Below are positions 1 through 13,118 of a DNA stretch of 64,000 nucleotides, piece by piece. A model generated the notes under the pieces. That model saw nothing but the letters and a program-made list of their open reading frames with translations, was not told the DNA's origin and made no database searches. The stretch spans positions 9,906,231 through 9,970,230 of the forward strand of contig NC_072460.1 of NCBI RefSeq assembly GCF_027596085.1, in the 5' to 3' direction. The stretch comes from Anoplopoma fimbria (taxonomy: Eukaryota; Chordata; Actinopteri; Perciformes; Anoplopomatidae). The position numbers were made by a program, and so were the translations under genes. The number at the start of each line of letters is the position of its first letter. Positions within the stretch are counted from its first letter, which is position 1.

Positions 1-3000
1 CCTCTAAAGACACGCGTTACTAATGGTCATGAGAAGTGTCATTTACAAGAGACAAAGACTGTGAAATTCATGACTGCTGCATGGAAGTGAAAAATATCAG
101 ATTGTTAAATAATTGGCATGAGGGCTTACAACACATACTAGCATAATGACACCCATGCAGGTGGGCTTGGTGCATGTGTAGCCATCACACACACTAAAAT
201 ATCATTTTATTACAGACTTAACTTAAGACAAAACCACTATTCACTTACAAGAATAGTTTCCCACTGACAAAAAATAATATCACAGAATGGGCCTAATTGT
301 TTTCAGCATTTCTTATCACTTTTCTGTTTCCGCGCTTTGCCTTTTAACATTTACAGATAGCTGCTGAGAGGCTTGTGGCAGAGGAAGCGTGGTGATGTAA
401 GCTGTCACTGCAATGTGTTGCTAGGCAAAGAGGTGGAGAGAGTTCCTTGGTGTTGGGGATACGGGGCGTTGACATTTCTGTCTGCCTGCCACCAGTGAGA
501 AGTGCTGTGTCGAGTAAACACTGCCAACAACAGCAGGAGATAGACCCGGTAGAGGCGGGTGCTCTTTGAACCTTAACACTGCCGCGATTTTTTTTACCCT
601 GCCAAGTTGCTCTACTGCTAGATTTCCTCCATGTTATTCGGCAACTGTCTTTGTCAAGTTGCTGCCTTGTCCTGCCAATTATTTGTCACATTTCCAGCAT
701 ATCTGACATGTAACTGACAGAGAGGACCATGGCTGTTTCACCAATAACCACCAGGTGCTTGTCTGTTTCACTCTGAATCTACTGCTACTGATGACATAAA
801 GCATGAACTAAGAAATGACAGTTGATCAGTACTGAATTAATCGGTCAGTAATCACATTTTTTTAAATCATTTTTGACATTTTATTGACTTAGATTCATTG
901 AAAATAACAATCATTCAATAATTTTCTGATTGTTAGACATTGGTGAAAAATAAACAGTCAAGACTACACGTCTTGTTTTATGGTTGGTATAAAACTTCAC
1001 ATTTAATATTAGCTGGAACATTTGAGGTTATAAATAAAGTTGTATTTGTGCTTGAAAGTTTACTCTTTCCTAAAAATCTGGCAACTAAGAAAAGAAAACC
1101 TCCAAATAACAACAACAGTCCATCCTTTAAAAAATAAATACACCATACTATACTGTTCCTATCAGGAATTACAATACATAACCCTCATTCATTTTCAGGG
1201 CTAACATTCTGTACATTGTAAACAGCAAATGACTGTCTACTGAGTGGAGTCGATGTTGTCCTATATTCAGAATAGCACAGTGGAGCAGCCGATCCTGCAG
1301 TCCGGTCACAGGTCACATACAGTAGCGTCTCGGTTAAAAACAGCTTCTTGTAATGGATACTACGCTGACGCATTCTCAAAGAGGTCAGTTTTGCTTTCAC
1401 AGACTACGTGGTGGACAGTGTGTTTGGTATTGTTATGAAAGAAAAAGCCTCTTGTGTTGAGTACAGCGAGCACTCCATGTTTTGACTAAGAGACAAAAGA
1501 GTTGTTTGGTCAAGGTTACACAACAGGCTAACCACTTTCTCAGCACCAGCGATCGCTGTGGTCCTCATATAGTAACAAAAGTCTTTTTCTAAATGAGCTA
1601 TAGCTGTGTCCTAGTTAGTGACCCTAAACTTACTCCAGTCTATCTCTCCTTCTCTCCACCCTTCACATATCCATCTTTGAACTCTGGGAACTATCCTGTT
1701 TGTAAGTGCACTCTTAATCTGAAATTAACTTTAACAGGAACAAGACGTCCGTTATTTCATCACATGCTCACTGTCTCTAGCGTTCCCTCAGCTCGGCAGG
1801 TCCGCCCTTGTAGTTGCATTTTGGGTACTGCTGAGTACCTTACTGTAGTTATTTCATGCCCTCCAGCAGGGCAAAGGCAGCCGGCAAAAGTGAAAACAGC
1901 TGTGTGTCTCTTTATAAAGAAGCTGAGGGTTTGACCTGGCATCATTAATCCCTCTGCAGTAGGTTTTCAGGCCCTGGGGCACTCCCTTTTTAGGTCTGTC
2001 ATACTCTCATACTCTGTCACTTTGGCTCTCTTCCTCTTTAGATCTCTGGATCTCTTTCACCGCGTCTCTCGCTGTCTCTCCACCGTTCTGGCTTAAGATC
2101 TCCCAATCGCTCTCTGTCACTCGGGGCTCTCCTTCACTTCAAGGATACTCATCCAACAAGTCAGCATTTTGCGGCAGTCAAGGGTTCCTTGTCTTTTTTT
2201 TTTTCCTGTCAGTTTACCTAACCAGTGGAGAAGTTGTCATTTGCTGTCCCTCTTACTTTCCTTGCATGTTCTCAGCTCTTCAGTAGAGAAGGAGGAGACA
2301 TTGATGGAGTTCAAATCAATTTTCGTTGACATTTATGTTTATTTATAATAGCTACATAAGCTGTTCTTGGGCAGGACTTCTTGTTTTATGTTGTTGGGGA
2401 GAGACAAGGGTGGGAAGATTAGGTAAGCTCACCAATATGCTACGTGTCTTGTACTTCATTGCTTTATTTTGTTATGTTTTCTGTGATATACTGCTTCATT
2501 TCATCCTATGACTACGACTATTAGTTTGATCTGGATAAACTCTTCTCTATTAACTGTAAAGTAATTTAAGATACATTGAAAATGAATTTCCTCCATTTTC
2601 CATAATTGTAAATGGAGTAATGCTAATGTTCAATAGGTGATTCAGAGCAGGCATAGCTCAGATCAGCTCATCACCTTCATCCAAAAAAAATATACCCTGT
2701 CAGTAGAGCTATTGTGCTGCCTTCATGCTGAACTTTGAGGAATTAACTTATACTGTTACTTATAGAATATTTCATGACTAATTTTCTGACGATGAACCAA
2801 TTAAGTAATTGTTTGGCTCTGACCTGTAGGTGTATATTTGGCCAGAATATGCACAAAGAAATTACAAAAATAAGCATGAAATGCAAAGCGCATCACCTGT
2901 TCTGTGGCTGTTAAAGCGCCCACACGTTTGGGATGTATTGCATCTATGAAAAACTTTCCATAACAGTAATAATTTCATTCTCTTTTTTTGTCTGTCCATC

Positions 3001-4189
3001 TGACTTCCATCTTGAATTCTCCTCATATCTCTTATCCTTCCTCTGACTCTGTTTAAATTGATCGTCTCCTGTCCCTTCTGTCCACCAGTCTCTTGTTACT
3101 GCAATGCCCTTACTCTCTAAACAAGAATAGGCTGTCCTCATCCGGCCTGTGCATGTTTGTGTCAGACAGGTCACCATACAAATTAGAGAATGATAGCTTC
3201 TCCTCTCACCTCTTTCCCACAAAGCCATGCAAAAACTGCAATTAGCTCAAATCAAATGAGGGAAGGCAGTCAAATGAAAAAATATCGGAAGAGTAGACTA
3301 CTGCCAAAGGATGACAGCGTGCATAACAAGACTTAAATCACTGATCTACATTGACACAATCCTGTGCCAGCTAATGGTTATCCTACTAACTGTCAATAAC
3401 ATGAGCACATCTCAATGGGGTGATATAAGTGCCCTGGCATTGAATTCAAAAATGAAATTTGTTGAAGATTTGCAGACAAAACTGACTTTTTAGATCATTA
3501 GCATCACCATGTCATCGTTTAGACAAGTGTATGGCAGATTACTCCTTTTTGTGAAGCTTTAAAGACTTAAAATGAGAGTCTGACTGAGCCTGTCGAAAGT
3601 CAATCTGAAGCCCTGTGTGTAGATTCTAATTACATTGGTGCCAGCTGACACCTTTTCAGAAAAAGAGGGAGACAGAGGGTGCCTGGGGACAGATGATTTG
3701 ATGAATGAAGCTCTATTCACTGTGCATCAGCTTTAAAGCTGGTGTATCAGTGGTGTAGCAAATAGGGGCCACTTATCTTTCAAGCCTCAAGATCTAACAT
3801 CACAGGCCAAACGACTAATTTTGTCTCCAGCAATAAAAGCTGAAAGGCAACAATGAATTCACATTGTCGAAACAACTGGTAGTTCATCCTGAATTGGGGC
3901 CATGGGTTGGTTGCGAAAATAAGAAGAATTTCAGCAAAAAGACCTCTTATCATTTTCTTTACAAAATAAAACTATAAGACTTATGACACTACGATTAAAC
4001 CATTTTTTTCTTGACACTGATAAGTTGTAGGATTTTAAACGGCAGCGATACAGAGAACTGAATAGTATAAAGGAGAACACAAAGGCAAGCTGTTTTGTGA
4101 CAAGAACAAGGACATAAGGGTGAAGATTGTTCACGTATATGCAAACAAGATTAAGAGTCTACTGCCACGACTCGGCGGCTCTGCTAAAC
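1..4189. other. Non-coding, no gene recognised
   Basis: Open frames are short and carry no recognisable protein. A segment at about 868-930 (TGACATTTTATTGACTTAGA) may be a very decayed copy of the dispersed repeat found at 11.4 and 42.9 kb, and another possible fragment lies at 2768-2825. A CT-rich stretch occupies about 1990-2130. Confidence 0.6.
2768..2825. repeat. Possible terminal fragment of the same dispersed repeat
   Basis: GACTAATTTTCTGACGATGA followed by ACCAATTAAGTAATTGTTTG and GCTCTGA resembles the terminal ATTTTCTGTCGATCGACTAA and TTAATCGTTTCAGCTCTA of the family. It is short and diverged. Confidence 0.45.
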
Positions 4190-4262
4190 ACAGCAGTGCT
4201 TTGTGCTAAATGCTAACATCTGCATGCTAATATGGTCACAATGACGAAGCTAAAATGAAGTC
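4190..4262 (+). repeat. Dispersed teleost repeat fragment (GCTAACATG-rich)
   Basis: GGCTCTGCTAAACACAGCAG, TGCTTTGTGCTAAATGCTAA and CATCTGCATGCTAATATGGT followed by CACAATGACGAAGCTAA match the start of a widespread fish repeat known for serial GCTAACATG motifs. The rest of the repeat is missing. Confidence 0.7.
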
Positions 4263-7200
4263 TGATACTGTACTCATGTACTTGTAATCGTAAAACTACT
4301 CCAATAAAACATCACCCAATACCGCTGCATTGATTTGGTGGAGACTTATTCTGAAAGTGGCTACATCCAGGACAATTAGTTTAGCTTGTCAGCTGTGTGT
4401 CTGCCTGGCATACTCGGTTAGGTTTTCCACTAGTGTAATACAATCAGTAATGTTATAGCTGTGAACGTGGCAGTGCATTGTGTGTGCAGTTTATTTGTCG
4501 GTGAATAAATGCTACAAAACTCCTCTAGACCCAAGCCAAGCTCCAGTATCTGAAGCTAGTGACAACAAAGGCCCAGGCTCACATGAGTAGGGCTGACCTT
4601 GAATGTGGACCAGCTATTCTCATTTAAGCAATAAGCCACTCCTCTGAGTTTTGCTCAGCTTTCTATTACTATTTTACTGATTGCATTAAAAGGTCACTGT
4701 CGTTATTGTAAGTTAAACAGCTAATTACAAACTTCACTACTCAGTACAGCCTGATTGCAGCCGTGTTAGGGCAGTCCTTTTGTGCTCTATAGCAACAGCA
4801 TCATGTTGTTTATTTAATTTGTTACAATTGAGGAACATTTGATGAAAATAAAACATGTTTTCAAAGTCATTGTTAGCTCTAATGCTATTATTAGGTACTT
4901 ATATCGGTAATCTGTATCCGTAAATACCCACATGTAAGTACTAATTGGCCTGAGGCAAAAGTGGTACCTACTGATAAAAGGTGACTAGGTTTTACCATAA
5001 CAAACACATTCCACACTCTCTGTTCACAATCCGAGATTCACTGCTCAATTGATTTTGCCGACCAAGCAACAGCAGGTAACCAGGATATGTGGAGTCTGTG
5101 AGTTCAGAGCCCAGCTTTGTTGTGACAGCTCGCCATTTTAGTCAATCACCTATCAGAGCGTGACTAAAGGCTAAGGCTCTGAGGTGAAATCAAGCTGGCT
5201 TAGCCGAGCGACTGTGCCATTTTCTGGATAAGAGGCAAAGAGGCGTAGAGGTCAAAGCTCCATGGCTGACCTGGAACAATCCTGTCATCTCCTCAGCGGC
5301 CACAAATTGCAGAGTTGGGGGAGAGGGTGAGTTTGGGAGAAACAGAGTAAGACTCATGGAGTGAGAGAAAGAAACTGTGTCAACTGATAGGCCAGGGCAT
5401 GACTCCATGTTGTGGCAATTCTGCTGCCACATTACGGAGGAGAATTTCACAGGATCTTGTTAGATACACCAAAGCTCAACTAACATATGGCACAGAAGTA
5501 GGTGTCTGACATGAAAGAGAGAAGAAGAAAAATACATCTGTCCACCCACACTGACTAACCTTAAAACAAATCACAGAGAAAGAAAGGCTGAAAACAAGCT
5601 GAAAAGTGAGGAGCAACAACACAAACAGGAATTTTAATTAAGAGAATGAAGAAAACACAAAAGCATGAGCAGAAAAGAAACACCTGAAGTTGACATTTGG
5701 AGAGAAGGAGCAAGATAATTTAAAACACATCACTATCAGACAACAATCCCTAAGGGATAAGAGGGAGGATGAAGGAGAGAAGAAGAAATTAAAGGGAGAG
5801 GAAGAGGACAGAAAAGTCACTCCAAACCCTCTATTTTCTTTAAGGAAGGAAGTAAATCTGAATCTTCCTCTATCATGTAGCAGTTGCTAGAAGGCTGGGA
5901 CAAAAGAGTAAAGACACAGATTGTCTACATATAGGTCCAGTATTAAAGTTAACCTGACAGTGGGGAAGTGTCTGCAAAATGAGGAGCTGAGGAACATTTT
6001 TGAAAAACAAAGAGGGCCAAGGTGGTTTCTTAAAAGACACAAACATCAACACACTGCAATGGAAAATAAATGTAAAAAATGTGTCAAATATAAACCTCCA
6101 TTAAAGTTAGACTGACTTACAAAGCCTTAAGATTCAACATTTTTTCCCTTCTTTCACAGAACATTGTTTTGCTGGTTTGTTGGTATTAATCACATTATGT
6201 AACTGTATTTTGCAGAGCACACATACCAAAAGCCAAAGCTTGATGTAACTACATATTTGATTTCTTGTATATTAGCAGTCTGCTCTGCACAGAGCGATCA
6301 CATTTGGGTAATCAAACAATAATTTGAAACATTACTCTGTTTGTTTGCATTTCATTTCCAAATTCATTAGAGAGCAAATATGTTCAACAAATTGCTTTTG
6401 GCAATATCAACAAAGATTGTTACTGTGGATAACACCTCTTAGGCTGACAGGCAGAGAAGAAATAAACTTTCAGTCCTATAATACTTGCAAAACCGGGGTT
6501 TGTCTCTTGGCATTGGTTTGAGCATCAGCACCAAGGTTTACTCAAGATTGCCTTTCTTTGCTGCAATTTGCTTGTTTAGAGAATCACACTGCAGACCATG
6601 GTCATGGCAGCCATAATCATATAATACATAAAAGTTAATATTGACTGTCTGACACAAGATTTTGTTTTGATCATACAATCAAATGGATTTTCATTCACTG
6701 CCACCACTGTGGTGGAGCAAAGTAACACATTAGTGATCAATACCAAGTTGTCTGAGGTTGTTGAGACAAACTCAGACAATTCTTTATGTCTATGGATAAT
6801 GTCTACTACAATCCCATATGAATCTATGTGAACAAGAGACGAAGAAGAGAGAATGAAAATGAGAGAAGATGGCGCTGATCAAAACAGGTCAAGCTGCTAA
6901 ATGTTACATCATGGATCATCATCAAATGGTAAATGACAGCTAAGGCTATTATATATTTACCATGTGTCCATGTCAAAGTTAGATGCATGGCCTTCTCTTC
7001 TCACATGCACCTTACAGCTGTTAATATGAACAGTCATTTATTTCAATAAGACAGTTGGGATCTCCTGTGGTGGGCGAGATAATGTCTGTAGAGAAGACCC
7101 AGCTGCAGTCCAAATCAGAGCCATTGATTTGGCCCTCAGCTTTAGGGGACACTTAGTCTCCCACAGGAGACAGCACAAGGGCACTGGCAGGCATCAGCTG

Positions 7201-8560
7201 GCCTCCTGGCCCCCTGCATTAGTAATCATTCCAATTAGAAAGAAAGTGTCCAGATGCTCATCTGGTTACATAATGTCTCTTCCCTCCTGTTTGTGTCCCC
7301 ACATTTAACTTGACTGACAAGCACCTGGATTTACAGACGCTGCATATTTTGAAGACACCATTCAGGGGGGTTTCACTATTATGGTCCATTTATATTCCTA
7401 TTTCTTGTTGCTGTCCATTTGGGCAACACACGTGTTAATTCAGCACCTCCATCTGCCAGTTTACTTAAAGAATAATAATCGGATTACTTGCTGCCCCCCA
7501 ACTAGTTTCTGATTGTGGGAGGGAGCATACAAACACAAATTGCACAAAATCCGGTTGCCTCATAAAACTGTAAATTCTAATGAGTTAAACTTCCTTTAAA
7601 AAAAGGATTGTTTTAAAAATAAAGTAGAGGTTTGTTCACTTCGCCTAATTGAAATTGGAATAGGTACTGTATGTATTGTTGTAGTATTATCATATGCTTA
7701 TTCAGTGTAGTACACTTTCCTGCATAGAGTACTTGATAATTTACTTTAGATGTCATCTTGATGAAATATAAACTACTCAAAATTACTAAACCACATGACA
7801 AAATCAAGTTTATAAACTAGACTACAAGTAGTTTGATCTAAGCTAATGTGAAATAAGGATGTTTATGACTGCACCTGCAGAGGGTAAGGTCCCCTTCTGA
7901 CTTCAGACACTTTTTTTGAAGTAGGATTCTTTTTGTGTTGTGAGGCCTGTTCAGTATCCAGCAGAGATGGTGACAGCGTATTTTAAATTTTCCATACATC
8001 TATCTCTGTGGCTTCGTCTCACAGGAAATCACATCAAAAGCTCTTCCCAGCCCAAAAGAAAGCCCAAAAAACAGGCTTCAGAAGACCAGAAAAAATGTCT
8101 GATATTGCATAGCGCCATCGAGTACCTGAATCTAGAGCAGGATAACGGATCTGTCCAGCAGCGTGCTAAATTAGTGAATTGTATCTAAGAATATCTGTGT
8201 TTCAGGCCTTTTCATTCTCTCATTACTTTCCATGCGTGTCTCAGTTTAACAATAGTGCTGCTAGTACAGAGTGAAGGCCAGAGATCAATGTGTAAAGGAC
8301 AAAGTGTAATCTTCAATTATCTGCTCACTGTTGTGCGCCCTACTGATAAGAATACCTTCATGCTGTTTGGCTTCAGCTTTTTGTAGCCTCCACACGACAA
8401 AGGAGATTAATACGCCATGATCCATCTGTACTAACTAAGGGGGAAATTATTTGCCTAAATTCATCCTGTGCATCAAAATCGTAAGCCTGACGGATAACTC
8501 AAATTTTTCAATTGAGGCTATTATTAATGTTGAAAATAATTAGTTTATCTTTAAACTTCA
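4263..8560. other. Non-coding, no gene recognised
   Basis: A purine-rich tract lies at about 5500-5830. The segment 7060-7290 is low in simple repeats and more balanced in composition, with inverted words such as CTCCCACAGGAG, so it could be a conserved non-coding element. This cannot be shown from one sequence. Confidence 0.5.
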
Positions 8561-8716
8561 ATCGCTTTGCTGCTTTTCTGTTATTGTACATTTTATATTT
8601 TCGAATTTTTAAAAAACAAGCAATGTGAAGATGTTGCCTTAGGCTTTGGGGGTTTTTGATGGCCATTTCCACCCATTTCCCAACATTTTACACCCTTAAC
8701 AATTCATTGATTAAAC
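8561..8716 (+). repeat. Copy of the same dispersed repeat (internal part)
   Basis: TTTGCTGCTTTTCTGTTATT, AACAAGCAATGTGAAGATG, TTGCCTTAGGCTTTGGG, GATGGCCATTTCC and CAACATTTTACACCCTTAAC follow the order of the internal part of the family seen at 42838-43093. Both terminal parts are missing or too diverged. Confidence 0.75.
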
Positions 8717-9539
8717 ATATATGCTATTTACTGCCCTATTATGTGGAATACACAAATTATAGTATGAATATGCATGAATGGTCCAACATGTTTAGTTGCA
8801 CTCTGCAGCTTGTGTCGGTGTGTCTGAACCAGTTTCAGCTGCTCCCCGTTATGGCACTTTGCTTAATATGATTTGGGTTTTGATATCAATGAATGTGTGG
8901 CTGAATTTCTCCAGCCTGATCCAAGCATTAGCCTTGCAATCGCCTGATGTCTGCAGCCATCTCAATGTAAGCTCTGATTAAGCCATTCGTTACACTCGGG
9001 CCATAATTTGCACAGCACTTCCCTCAAGTGCAATTTGCACCTACTTTTAAACACTGATACATGACGGATAGATCAAAAACAGCACAGTTGTTTAGTTAAG
9101 GGGAAAGATGCAGCCAGAAATAACTGTGTATATCTTTGATGTGAGGTGGGTTTTTTTCTTTTTCCCATCAAAAACATGGAAACTGCACTTCAGGCCAAGT
9201 TTATGCTTTATAGATGTCGGCCTCTGTATTTTCCCTTCAAATCTGAAGAGTGATGAAAGGCCTGTTTTCATTAGTGGCAGCTGATTCTCCGTCGGCCTAT
9301 CGGATGATGTCTGTTATCTTGTAGAAGACAGACAGCTGGAGGATCAGATAGGCCGTCTGTCAACTGATATGCAGATTGTTTTATTTGGCTTCTCTGACTG
9401 ATGTCATTAAGTCCCCGCCTGACTACCAAGATAATAAAAAAAGGAAATTTTCCCCCATTAAACTAATCATACGTGTCAATAGTTTTGAAAGCTAAAAAAG
9501 CAATGTGAGGGCTAAGCTATGGGTTCTGCTCTTAAATGT
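8717..9539. other. Non-coding, no gene recognised
   Basis: The segment 9230-9430 contains an imperfect stem-like pair, CGGCCTATC (about 9293) and GATAGGCCG (about 9346), in otherwise unique sequence. No gene or repeat family was recognised. Confidence 0.5.
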
Positions 9540-9735
9540 CTACACGGTTTGCCCGAGGGATTGAACTCAGTGGGTCAGAGACGGACACAGCTCTAGGCTG
9601 GGTCGGACAAGCCCGGGGTGAAGGTGGCTCGTAGCTACGGCCGTGACCTTTTCAACACCCCATGCCCGGACCTCCCTATTTCCACGGGCCGAGGATTTAG
9701 TGCTTACTCTGCCCTCTCTCCCCGCATGGATAAAC
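9540..9735 (+). pseudogene. 28S rRNA D2-region fragment (decayed rDNA pseudogene)
   Basis: A GC-rich block in AT-rich surroundings carries, in order, landmarks I recall from the vertebrate 28S D2 region: GCCCGAGGGATTGAACTC (compare GCCCGGAGGATTCAACCC), GCTCTAGGCTGGGTCGG, CCCGGGGTGAAGGTGGCTCG, GGGCCGAGGATTTAG and CCCTCTCTCCCC. The segment between the first two landmarks is much shorter than in real 28S, so there is an internal deletion. Several expected CG positions read TG or CA, as expected from methylated, non-functional DNA. Orientation is that of mature rRNA on the plus strand. Outer edges are approximate. This is not a working rRNA gene. Confidence 0.7.
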
Positions 9736-11117
9736 AGGGCCTGACTTTTGCTGTCGTGCCATCACCATTCATATCTCTTTAACCAATGTGTTTATGATTA
9801 AGTTGTTAACAAGAGCACAAAGCTCTTCATAGATCTAGCTTCTCAAAAAAACAAAACAACGGCTCAGATTAAAGAGTTTCAAATCGACTGCCGCCCTAGA
9901 TTGGACTTTACTCCACACTTTGAGTGCTTTGTGAAAACTCTCCTCAGCTCCAAATGAACATCAAGGCAAGTAAAAATGTACTGTTTGTTTGAAAACACAA
10001 GGAACGGTTTCCACACTGCTTTCCAGAGAAACTGCAACAACAAAAAAGGCATATTCAGATGTATTTGGCTTCATCTCACCATCTCTCACTCTTCATGTGT
10101 GGCAGCAATTCATGTGGAGCATCTTTTGACAGCTTGTGCATAAAATCCAAGCACTTGGCTGTTTGCTAAGCGTTATGAAAAAACAGCCTCTTTTCAGTGT
10201 TTAACTTACTTTAGTGGAAATTACCACTGGGACCCGAAATGAGTTAAGACCGACAGCACCATTGGCACATCTCTAGTGAATGGCATCATTAATGCTTGGC
10301 TGGCAGATTGGCAGCTGGGTATTGATGGTCCATTCCAGCATGTGACTGGGGACTTGGGGTGAAGGGACAGGGAGTTGGGGGGGTGGCTGTGCTAATGTGA
10401 TTCAAACACGCCCTTTGTATAATAGGGCTTGTCCCTGTGCCAGGGGAAGCGGGTGGCATAAACTAGTGGGTGATTACGTTAAACAAATGACTGCCTCATT
10501 AGCTAGACCCCCAGAGTGTCTCGTGCATACATACAAACACAGACACACTCGCTCACACTGTCCCATGATTTCTCTCCTTCTCACACACACATTCAGACAT
10601 TCACACTGACATAAGCATTCGGTTTGGCTTTGTACACAGAAAAGGGCAGAGCACAATGGCAATACTCAGGAGGGTACAAGCTCCATCCAATGGACTAATT
10701 AACATCTCCCAAGCCAGCACTCTATGGTGCTCCAGTTAGCTTTGGATGATACTACACAATACAACAGAATGTGTCACTACCAACGTCCATGTCCAAACAT
10801 CTGAGCCGCTCACCCAAAAGCCGAGCTAATGACTGCAATTAGCATCATTAGATTCAGAGCTGGGCATCAGCTGGTGTGAAGTTGGACAGACATTTCATGG
10901 TTTTTGTGAGAGAAGCACAAATAAAGACACTGTAGCGGACATCCAACAGATAATTGCTGAAATAGCTGAATATGGTGTCGGACACAATATTTTTGAAAAA
11001 TAACAATTTAGTAAATTTACATTCATGTATTTGTTTGTTATATTTTGTTTTTCAAAGAACGAATGATTCAGTTAAGCCGGAAGTTGCCTTACACATAAAA
11101 GAATGATCCCAGTCAGG
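9736..11117. other. Non-coding, no gene recognised
   Basis: Unique-looking sequence. A short CA-biased segment at about 10520-10610 explains the His-rich frames there. Nothing else was identified. Confidence 0.5.
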
Positions 11118-11215
11118 TCCAGCTTATTAATTAACACTATTATCAGATCAGTACTTGGTATCGACTGACACCCAAAACCCTGGTATTGGTATCGGGAGAG
11201 AAAAGGTTGGTGGGG
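11118..11215. repeat. Dispersed repeat fragment (GGTATCGG-rich)
   Basis: CAGCTTATTAATTAACACTA, ATCAGTACTTGGTATCGACT, GACACCCAAAACCCTGGTA and TTGGTATCGGGAGAGAAAAG match a common percomorph repeat built from GGTATCGGCCGATAC-like words. The copy is diverged and partial. Confidence 0.6.
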
Positions 11216-11388
11216 AGTCTCTTGTTTTTGCCACATACTCTTGCTCAATGTATGAAATTTAGGAACAAATGATTTAGCTTGTTTAAACAAAACAACAGCA
11301 TAATGAGAGGCTAGATTGATATCTCAGGTCATTACTTGACCTGATTTGCCCCGAGTGACTATCTTCATTGGTGACTGCTCCCTTTTTT

Positions 11389-11645
11389 TCATTAATTAAT
11401 TACTTAAATAGTGACAAATGTCCATCAGAATTTGGATCAATAATGTTTTTCAATTTTCTGTATGTTGAAAAGTTCAAAAGGCCAAAGATATTCCATTTAT
11501 GATCAAATAGAAACAGACAAAATCTTCAAATCCTCACAAAAGAGAGGCTCAGAGCAGCAACTGTTTGGCATACTTTCCTTGTTAAATGACTTAATCAATC
11601 ATCATAACTGCTGTTGAAAAGAAACTAATCAACTAATCATTTCCA
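11389..11645 (-). repeat. Copy of the same dispersed repeat, minus orientation
   Basis: On the plus strand it reads as the reverse complement of the family: ATAGTGACAAATGTCCATCA, CCAAAGATATTCCATTTATG, TCAAATCCTCACAAAAGAG, CAGCAACTGTTTGGCATAC, TTAAATGACTTAATCAATC and AACTAATCAACTAATCATTT. This copy retains the end that is deleted at 8.6 kb. Confidence 0.78.
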
Positions 11646-13044
11646 CAAAAAAAAAATTCACTCTGTGCACAGTTTCACATCACTTTCATCTTTGTAAATA
11701 CATAGGGGTTTGAGATGGGTCCATCATTGGAAAGAGACATGAAGTTTCTTTGTCATTATTAACAGCAATAAAAATCAACTGTATGCGTTGACCTGCCATC
11801 TAATATACCTATATAAAGTAATGTTTTAATATACAGCCAAAATGATGCTGTACACACAGCTGGCTTTCTCTTGGAATCGAAAGTGCATCTCTGGACTCTA
11901 TTGTCGTCCTGCTGTGACTAGTCTGATTTGATTTTTTTGATCATGTAAATGTGATGGTTATTTCTGCACTCAGCGTTGACATTAGCTGTTAAAACTGTGG
12001 GTGGCTGCAGGCTTTCAAACACAAGCCCCTGGGATGCCACATTAACTACTGGGAGGATACCCAGAAACACCCGAGTGAGCTCACTGACCAGTGGAGGGGA
12101 ACATCACTGATCTTATTCGGGGGGGGCAGCCTTTGTCCACTGGGACGTTGGTCTCAGCGCAAACACTCCAGCATCTGCCACCTGACCATTTGCTAAATAA
12201 TGCAACAAGGCTTGTGGGAGGCCTGTCACAAGCAGCCTTATACTCATTACAGCTGCTGAGTGGTGTGAAAAGTCAAGTCAGCAAATGTGCCAGGGCAGGA
12301 CAGACACGGCAATGCATGCAAACATGAACAACACCACACAAACACACATGCAAAGTGTGGCTTCCCAGAGGCTTATAGTGAAAGCTTGCAGACATCCACA
12401 GATTAAAGAAGGTTCTTGAGATTACGTGGGAAAGCTAAGTGTGTGTAGATTAAGCTCTCTGCCAAAACTGCAACCAAAGTTTAGGACACGAGCAGTTCAT
12501 CGGTCAATCTTCACAGCAGAGACAAGATTAAACAGCATGTGTATGAAAATAAGAGAGTGAGTGGATGTTTGTGTGTGGTTGTATCTTAGTCTGTCTGTTT
12601 GATTCTCAGCACTAAAGCAGCCCTTTGAGCATTAACAGCAGGATAGACTTACAGTATATCCGCATCTCTGCAGGCCTAAAAGTCACATTGACCCAGGGCT
12701 CTCTCTCTCCATTCAGGAGCATTTCCCATCAGAAGCTTGTTACACCGCAAAAGGCCATTTTACTCCCAGAATAGCAAATCTGGGGAAATGTAATCTTTGA
12801 AGCCCCGGCTAAAATAGCCTGACAAAGCCATTTTCCGGCAGAGCAACAGAAAGAAAGCTTAGACACCGGAGCTAAATCTCAAACATTATTTGTTCTTGGT
12901 CTGACATTACTGTTATATTGGTTGACCTAAAGCACGTTGCTTGTTGGGTACATGGATGTCTCAAATTTCAAAATCATGAGAGCAGTTGCTTTGGAAAAGC
13001 AGGGACATCAATCACAGTTTTCATTGCCAATTGACAAGTCTCTC
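11646..13044. other. Non-coding, no gene recognised
   Basis: A moderately GC-rich piece at 12060-12320 carries a short frame with no recognisable similarity. No repeat family was identified. Confidence 0.5.
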
Positions 13045-13118
13045 TCTTGATTGTTTTTGCCATTAATGGATTCATAGTTTAATCTATAAAATGTCAAAAA
13101 ATGGTCCGAAACCCATTT
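13045..13118 (-). repeat. Short copy of the same dispersed repeat, minus orientation
   Basis: TTGCCATTAATGGATTCATA followed by GTTTAATCTATAAAATGTCA and AAAAATGGTCCG corresponds to the segment ATTAATCGATTAATTGTTTG and GTCTATAAAATGTCAGAAAA of the family. Only about 75 bp remain. Confidence 0.6.

Noticed and set aside
7940..8188. 82-codon frame with a Lys/Pro-rich middle after an AG acceptor-like site
   Set aside because: CGTCTCACAG resembles an acceptor, but no known protein was recognised and no donor of quality follows.
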